A DNA stretch of 25,031 bases from Candidatus Benthicola azotiphorus (GTDB lineage Bacteria; Gemmatimonadota; Gemmatimonadetes; Palauibacterales; Palauibacteraceae). Position numbers and translations under genes: made by a program. The DNA lies in contig CANPVW010000303.1 of assembly GCA_947581745.1 (NCBI GenBank), positions 1-25,031 on the forward strand, given 5' to 3'. Position 1 is the stretch's first letter. Each line of letters begins with the position of its first letter. Below the pieces are notes generated by a model. The model had not been told where the DNA came from and ran no database searches. It saw only the letters and a program-made list of their open reading frames with translations. Shown in pieces: positions 21,459-25,031 of the stretch.

Positions 21459-23723
21459 ATGACGTTCGCGCGAGTTGCGGTTCGGGCCGCTGCATGGACG
21501 ATGGCGATGGGCCTTCCGGCCCTCGTGAACCCGGCCGCGATGCCGGGCCAGCAGGTCCTGACCGTCGAGAATATCTTCGGAAGCGGAGATTTCCAGGGTC
21601 AATCGGTCTCGGTGCGGTGGATGCCGGATGGCCGGCATTGGTCCACCGTGGAAGCAGATTCCCTCGAGCACGACGAGCTGTGGCAGGTCGATGCGCGAAC
21701 CGGTGAGCGGGAGAAGCTGGTGTCGGCCGCCGAGCTGATGGTGGCCGGGTCCGAGGAGCCGCTGGCGATCGAGGGCTACTCCTTCTCGGACGACGGCCGG
21801 CGTCTGCTGATCTTCTCCGAGAGCCAGCAGGTGTGGAGGGCCCGAACGCGTGGTCGCTATTACGTGTTCGACTTTCCCACCCGCCGCCTGTTTCCGGTGA
21901 GCTCCACCGAGGGATGGCAGATGTTCGCCAAGTTCTCGCCGGATGCCCGACAGGTCGCTTTCGTAAGGGACAACGACCTCTGGGTGACGGACCTGGGCTC
22001 GGGCGAGGAGCGCCGACTGACCTCAGACGGCAGCGAGACGATCATCAACGGCACGACGGACTGGGTCTACGAGGAGGAGCTGAGCCTGCGCGACGCCTTC
22101 CGGTGGAGTCCGGACGGATCGCGGATCGCGTACTGGAGATTCGATCAGAGTCCGGTGCGGACCTACTGGCTGGTGGACGTGCTGCCGCTGTACCCGGAAC
22201 TGCAGGGCGTCCGGTATCCGAAGGCCGGCGAGGCAAATTCGCTGGTGAAGGTGGGTGCCGTGGACCTGGCGTCCGGCGCGACCACCTGGTTCGACACCGG
22301 CAGCGGGGACGGCTACCTGGCGCGGATGGAATGGGCCGCGTCCTCAGACCAGGTCGTCATCCAGCGGCTCAACCGCCACCAGAACCAGCTGGACCTCCTG
22401 CTCGGCGATGCCAGGACCGGGCAGACCTCTCTCCTGTTCTCGGAGAGAGACGACGCCTGGCTGGGAGCCAACGGCGACCTGCGCTGGATCGATGACGGTC
22501 GGGCCTTCACGTGGACCAGTGATCGTGATGGCTTCACGCACGTGTACCTGTATGATCGCTCGGGCCGGATGATACGCCAGCTGAGTCGTGGCAACTGGGA
22601 CGTGACGGCACTTGACGGGGTGGATGAGGCGAAGGGGGACGTCTACTTCACGGCCGCTGCCGAGAGTCCTCTGACCCGTTCGGTGTTCCGGGCTCCGCTC
22701 AGCGGCGGAGACGTGGTCCGCATCGCCGGGGGACGGGGCACGCACTCGGCAGTGTTCAGTCCGGACTTCTCGTTGTTCACGGACACCTACTCGTCGATCG
22801 GCTCTCCGCCTGTGACCGTGTTGCGCCAGGTGTCGGACGGCGCCCAGGTGCGGACCCTGGCAGACAATGCCGAGCTGTCCCGGAAGCTGGAGGCCCTTGA
22901 TCTCCGGGAGCCCGAGTTCTTCACGATCAGCGCTGAAGACGGCACTCCTCTGAACGCCTGGATCATCAAGCCGAGGGACTTCGACCCGGGGAAGAGCTAC
23001 CCGCTTCTGCTCTACGTCTACGGCGGGCCGGGCTCGCAGACCGTGCGGGATGCCTGGGGAGGGAGCCGGTACCTGTGGCACCAGATGCTGGTCCAGGACG
23101 GGATACTGGTCGCCAGCGTGGACAATCGCGGTACGGGCGCTCGCGGCCGGGAATTCGAGAAGCAGGTGTACATGCGTCTCGGCCAGCTCGAGACGGCGGA
23201 CCAGCTCGCGGCGGTACGGCAGCTGGGCGATCTGCCTTACGTGGATAGTTCGCGCATCGGGATCTGGGGATGGAGCTACGGTGGTTACATGGCCCTCATG
23301 ACCTCCTTGATCGGAGGGCGCCAGGTGGCCGCGGCGATCGCCGGGGCGCCCGTGACATCGTGGGAGCTGTACGACACGATCTACACGGAGCGCTTCATGC
23401 GGACGCCCGCCGAGAATCCTGAGGGCTACTCGATCGGCGCGCCCCTCTCCCATGCCGACGGCCTGCAGGGAGACCTGCTGATCATCCACGGAACGGCGGA
23501 TGACAACGTGCACCCCCAGAACACCCTCCGGATGATCTACGAGCTCGAGCGGGCGGGGAAGCAGTTCGACATGCGGCTCTACCCGGGACAGCGCCACGGC
23601 GTCGGCGGACGCACCCTGTCGGTCAATCTCTACGAGATGATGACGGACTTCCTGCACCGGACGCTGCTGGTGCCGACCCCGAGGCCGGCCGATCCTCCGG
23701 AGAGCCCCTGGCTCGGGAGGTAG
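21459..23723 (+). CDS. S9B dipeptidyl-peptidase (DPP-IV-like), secreted
   Basis: 754 residues. A signal-like N-terminus (about 1-30) is followed by a DPP-IV N-terminal propeller (about 40-480) with the double-Glu motif DWVYEEELS (201-209), which in DPP-IV anchors the substrate's free N-terminus. The alpha/beta-hydrolase domain (about 490-740) contains the triad: Ser606 in GWSYGG, Asp681 in HGTADDNVH, His713 in GQRHGV. It should release N-terminal dipeptides, probably with a preference for Pro or Ala in position 2, in the periplasm or outside. It follows the BNR gene by 22 nt. ATG 21459 has CGGAGTG about 5-6 nt upstream. The short Pro-rich tail ends at 754. A convergent cytochrome b stop lies 21 nt downstream. 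Confidence 0.95.
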   Translation: MTFARVAVRAAAWTMAMGLPALVNPAAMPGQQVLTVENIFGSGDFQGQSVSVRWMPDGRHWSTVEADSLEHDELWQVDARTGEREKLVSAAELMVAGSEEPLAIEGYSFSDDGRRLLIFSESQQVWRARTRGRYYVFDFPTRRLFPVSSTEGWQMFAKFSPDARQVAFVRDNDLWVTDLGSGEERRLTSDGSETIINGTTDWVYEEELSLRDAFRWSPDGSRIAYWRFDQSPVRTYWLVDVLPLYPELQGVRYPKAGEANSLVKVGAVDLASGATTWFDTGSGDGYLARMEWAASSDQVVIQRLNRHQNQLDLLLGDARTGQTSLLFSERDDAWLGANGDLRWIDDGRAFTWTSDRDGFTHVYLYDRSGRMIRQLSRGNWDVTALDGVDEAKGDVYFTAAAESPLTRSVFRAPLSGGDVVRIAGGRGTHSAVFSPDFSLFTDTYSSIGSPPVTVLRQVSDGAQVRTLADNAELSRKLEALDLREPEFFTISAEDGTPLNAWIIKPRDFDPGKSYPLLLYVYGGPGSQTVRDAWGGSRYLWHQMLVQDGILVASVDNRGTGARGREFEKQVYMRLGQLETADQLAAVRQLGDLPYVDSSRIGIWGWSYGGYMALMTSLIGGRQVAAAIAGAPVTSWELYDTIYTERFMRTPAENPEGYSIGAPLSHADGLQGDLLIIHGTADDNVHPQNTLRMIYELERAGKQFDMRLYPGQRHGVGGRTLSVNLYEMMTDFLHRTLLVPTPRPADPPESPWLGR

Positions 23724-23744
23724 GGGCGGACCCTCGGCCGGCTG

Positions 23745-24845
23745 CTACTGGGTCGGGTTCGCCGTGTACCCCATCACGGTCAGCACGACGATGTAGGTGA
23801 TCATCGTCAGGGCGATCACCGTGAACAGCTTGCTGGTCTCTCCCGGACCGCGTCGCCGATCCAGCAACGGAACGAGCAGCAGGAAGACTCCTGCGAGGGC
23901 GAATCCCATCACGCCGAGCATCTCTCCCTCCAGTCCCAGGATGTGAGACGGGAGCAGCTTCAGCGTGTGGAACATGTACATGAAGTACCACTCGGGCTTG
24001 ATGCCGGCCGGTGCCGGCGCGAACGCATCCGCCTTCTCACCGAGGTGAGCGGGGAAGAACGCCGCCAGGGCCGCCAGGGCCGCCAGGGCGACGAGCCAGC
24101 CGACCATGTCTCGAAGCAGGAAGCCCGGGACGAACTTCATCTTGCCCCGCGTCGATCCATCCCGTTCCACGTCCGGCGGGATGCTCATCCCGTGTCGCTG
24201 CACCTGCAGCACGTGCAACCCTACGATCAGAATCGTCGTGGCCGGCAGAATGGCCACGTGAATCGCGTAGAAGCGCGTCAGCGTCGCGCCGGTCACGTCG
24301 GTGCCGCCGCGCAGCAGCGTGCGTGCGAATTCGCCGACGAACGGTACGACGCCCACGATCTCGGTACCCACCTTGGTGGCGAAGAAGGCCAGCGTGTTCC
24401 ACGGCAGTAGATAACCGGTGAACCCGAATGTCAGCGTCAGGACGAACAGCACCACGCCGCTCATCCAGGTCAGGTCGCGCGGCGCCCGGTACGCCTTGAG
24501 CAGGAACACGCTGAACAGGTGGATGAAGACCGTGAAGACCATCAGGTTCGCGGCCCAGGCGTGCAGTGACCTGACCAGCCACCCGAACTGCACCTCCGCC
24601 ATGATGAAATGCACGGACTCGAACGCCTCGCCGGCGCTCGGACGGTAGTAGAACAGCAGCAAGACCCCGCTGACGAGCTGGCAGAGGAACAGGAAGAGGC
24701 TCATGCCGCCGAGGTAGTACCAGATAGTGTGCCTGTGTATCGGCACGTCCTTCTTCTTCGCCAGGGCGGTGATCGAAGAAAGACCCGTCCGGTCCTCGAG
24801 CCAACCCCAGAATCGGCGATGCCAGCTTCGATCGTTGGTCATCAT
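23745..24845 (-). CDS. Cytochrome b of a bc-type complex (fused b6/IV form)
   Basis: 366-residue integral membrane subunit of a quinol:cytochrome c oxidoreductase. It has seven predicted main helices: four in the b6-like half and three in the subunit-IV-like half, fewer than the eight of mitochondrial-type cytochrome b. Heme ligands are His95/His109 (13 residues between) and His196/His211 (14 between); the 14 spacing is the b6/Bacillus type. PEWY (284-287) marks the quinol-oxidation site. The place of the heme-c cysteine of b6 and Bacillus QcrB (YCxGG) is Tyr44 here (IWYYLGG). The start overlaps the Rieske stop by 4 nt (ATGA); a second ATG lies at 24842. The cytochrome c subunit is not in the window. 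Confidence 0.93.
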   Translation of the reverse strand: MMTNDRSWHRRFWGWLEDRTGLSSITALAKKKDVPIHRHTIWYYLGGMSLFLFLCQLVSGVLLLFYYRPSAGEAFESVHFIMAEVQFGWLVRSLHAWAANLMVFTVFIHLFSVFLLKAYRAPRDLTWMSGVVLFVLTLTFGFTGYLLPWNTLAFFATKVGTEIVGVVPFVGEFARTLLRGGTDVTGATLTRFYAIHVAILPATTILIVGLHVLQVQRHGMSIPPDVERDGSTRGKMKFVPGFLLRDMVGWLVALAALAALAAFFPAHLGEKADAFAPAPAGIKPEWYFMYMFHTLKLLPSHILGLEGEMLGVMGFALAGVFLLLVPLLDRRRGPGETSKLFTVIALTMITYIVVLTVMGYTANPTQ

Positions 24846-25031
24846 GTCCTCTTGCTCACTACGATCTCATCACCGCGCACGTTGACATCGAAAGCGTCGA
24901 GAGGCCGAGGAGGGGGTCCCTGGACGTTTCGGCCGTTGAGGTCGAAGTGCCCGTTGTGGCAGGCGCACCAGATCTGGCGGAGGTCTTCCCTGTACTGCAC
25001 GGTGCAGCTCAGGTGCGTGCATACGGCGGAG
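24842..25031 (-). CDS. Rieske [2Fe-2S] protein (3' part only)
   Basis: The last 62 residues of a Rieske iron-sulfur protein, with its N-terminus beyond the right edge. Both cluster boxes are visible: CTHLSC and CACHNGHFD. They supply the two Cys and two His ligands and the disulfide pair that characterise Rieske centres in bc-type complexes. A GPPPRPL segment (the Pro loop) follows, then a strand ending EIVVSKRT. The protein moves electrons from quinol to a c-type cytochrome on the outer face of the inner membrane. Its stop overlaps the cytochrome b start by 4 nt, so the pair is translationally coupled and the gene order is Rieske then cytochrome b. The membrane anchor cannot be seen. Confidence 0.93.
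   Translation of the reverse strand, partial: SAVCTHLSCTVQYREDLRQIWCACHNGHFDLNGRNVQGPPPRPLDAFDVNVRGDEIVVSKRT

Noticed and set aside
1..25031. tRNA, rRNA or CRISPR array
   Set aside because: No cloverleaf-like stretch, rRNA signature or regularly spaced direct repeat was noticed on either strand; a tRNAscan-type search could confirm.

Overview
The window is a gene-dense, high-GC bacterial chromosome segment of about 25 kb. It holds 22 supported protein genes, two of them cut by the window edges. I see no tRNA, rRNA, CRISPR array, transposase or phage structural gene. The gene mix fits Gemmatimonadota or a close relative: secreted beta-propeller lipoproteins, an S9 dipeptidyl-peptidase, a peptidase-MA/TolB/beta-barrel giant, a monofunctional proline dehydrogenase, a GldF-GldG fusion, and a fused b6-type cytochrome b beside a Rieske protein. 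This placement is an inference from gene content; there is no marker RNA gene to confirm it.

Layout, left to right. (1) 1-512: the start of a CopC-type copper-binding protein on the minus strand, running off the left edge. (2) 700-3557: two translationally overlapping beta-propeller lipoprotein genes (LVIVD, then YVTN), meeting a convergent DUF302 gene (3533-3955). (3) 4118-9710, plus strand: RlpA lipoprotein, a 1094-residue peptidase-MA/TolB-propeller/beta-barrel protein, a small four-helix membrane protein, and a bacterial eRF1-like (baeRF) protein. (4) 13498 down to 9657, minus strand: a tight five-gene operon fur - pyrE - proline dehydrogenase - nfuA - Tat-exported glycosyl-hydrolase-like protein. 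Its promoter carries repeated TTGAGA half-sites, as expected for Fur-type autoregulation. (5) 13749-15711, plus strand: a DUF192 lipoprotein and class II fumarase. (6) 15724-16068: two 61-bp hairpin repeats, near-identical and in opposite orientation, flanking a 48-residue membrane microprotein gene. (7) 20236 down to 16078, minus strand: a three-gene ABC cassette (GldA ATPase, GldF-GldG fusion, DUF4340), each junction an ATGA overlap, with a TTGACA promoter. (8) 20444-23723, plus strand: a BNR/sortilin-type propeller and an S9B dipeptidyl-peptidase. (9) 25031 down to 23745, minus strand: Rieske protein (partial) and cytochrome b of a bc-type quinol oxidoreductase.

Functional threads: cell-envelope remodelling and secreted proteolysis (RlpA, peptidase MA, S9, Gld ABC cassette); central and respiratory metabolism (fumarase, proline dehydrogenase, bc complex, orotate PRTase); and metal/Fe-S handling (CopC, Fur, NfuA, Rieske). 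Five different beta-propeller proteins lie within 25 kb. Most of the window is ordinary housekeeping or lineage-typical sequence. The features most worth a second look are the inverted repeat pair around the microprotein, the Fur operon with its operator and altered Fur metal site, the three-module peptidase/propeller/barrel protein, and the b6-like cytochrome b lacking the heme-c cysteine.
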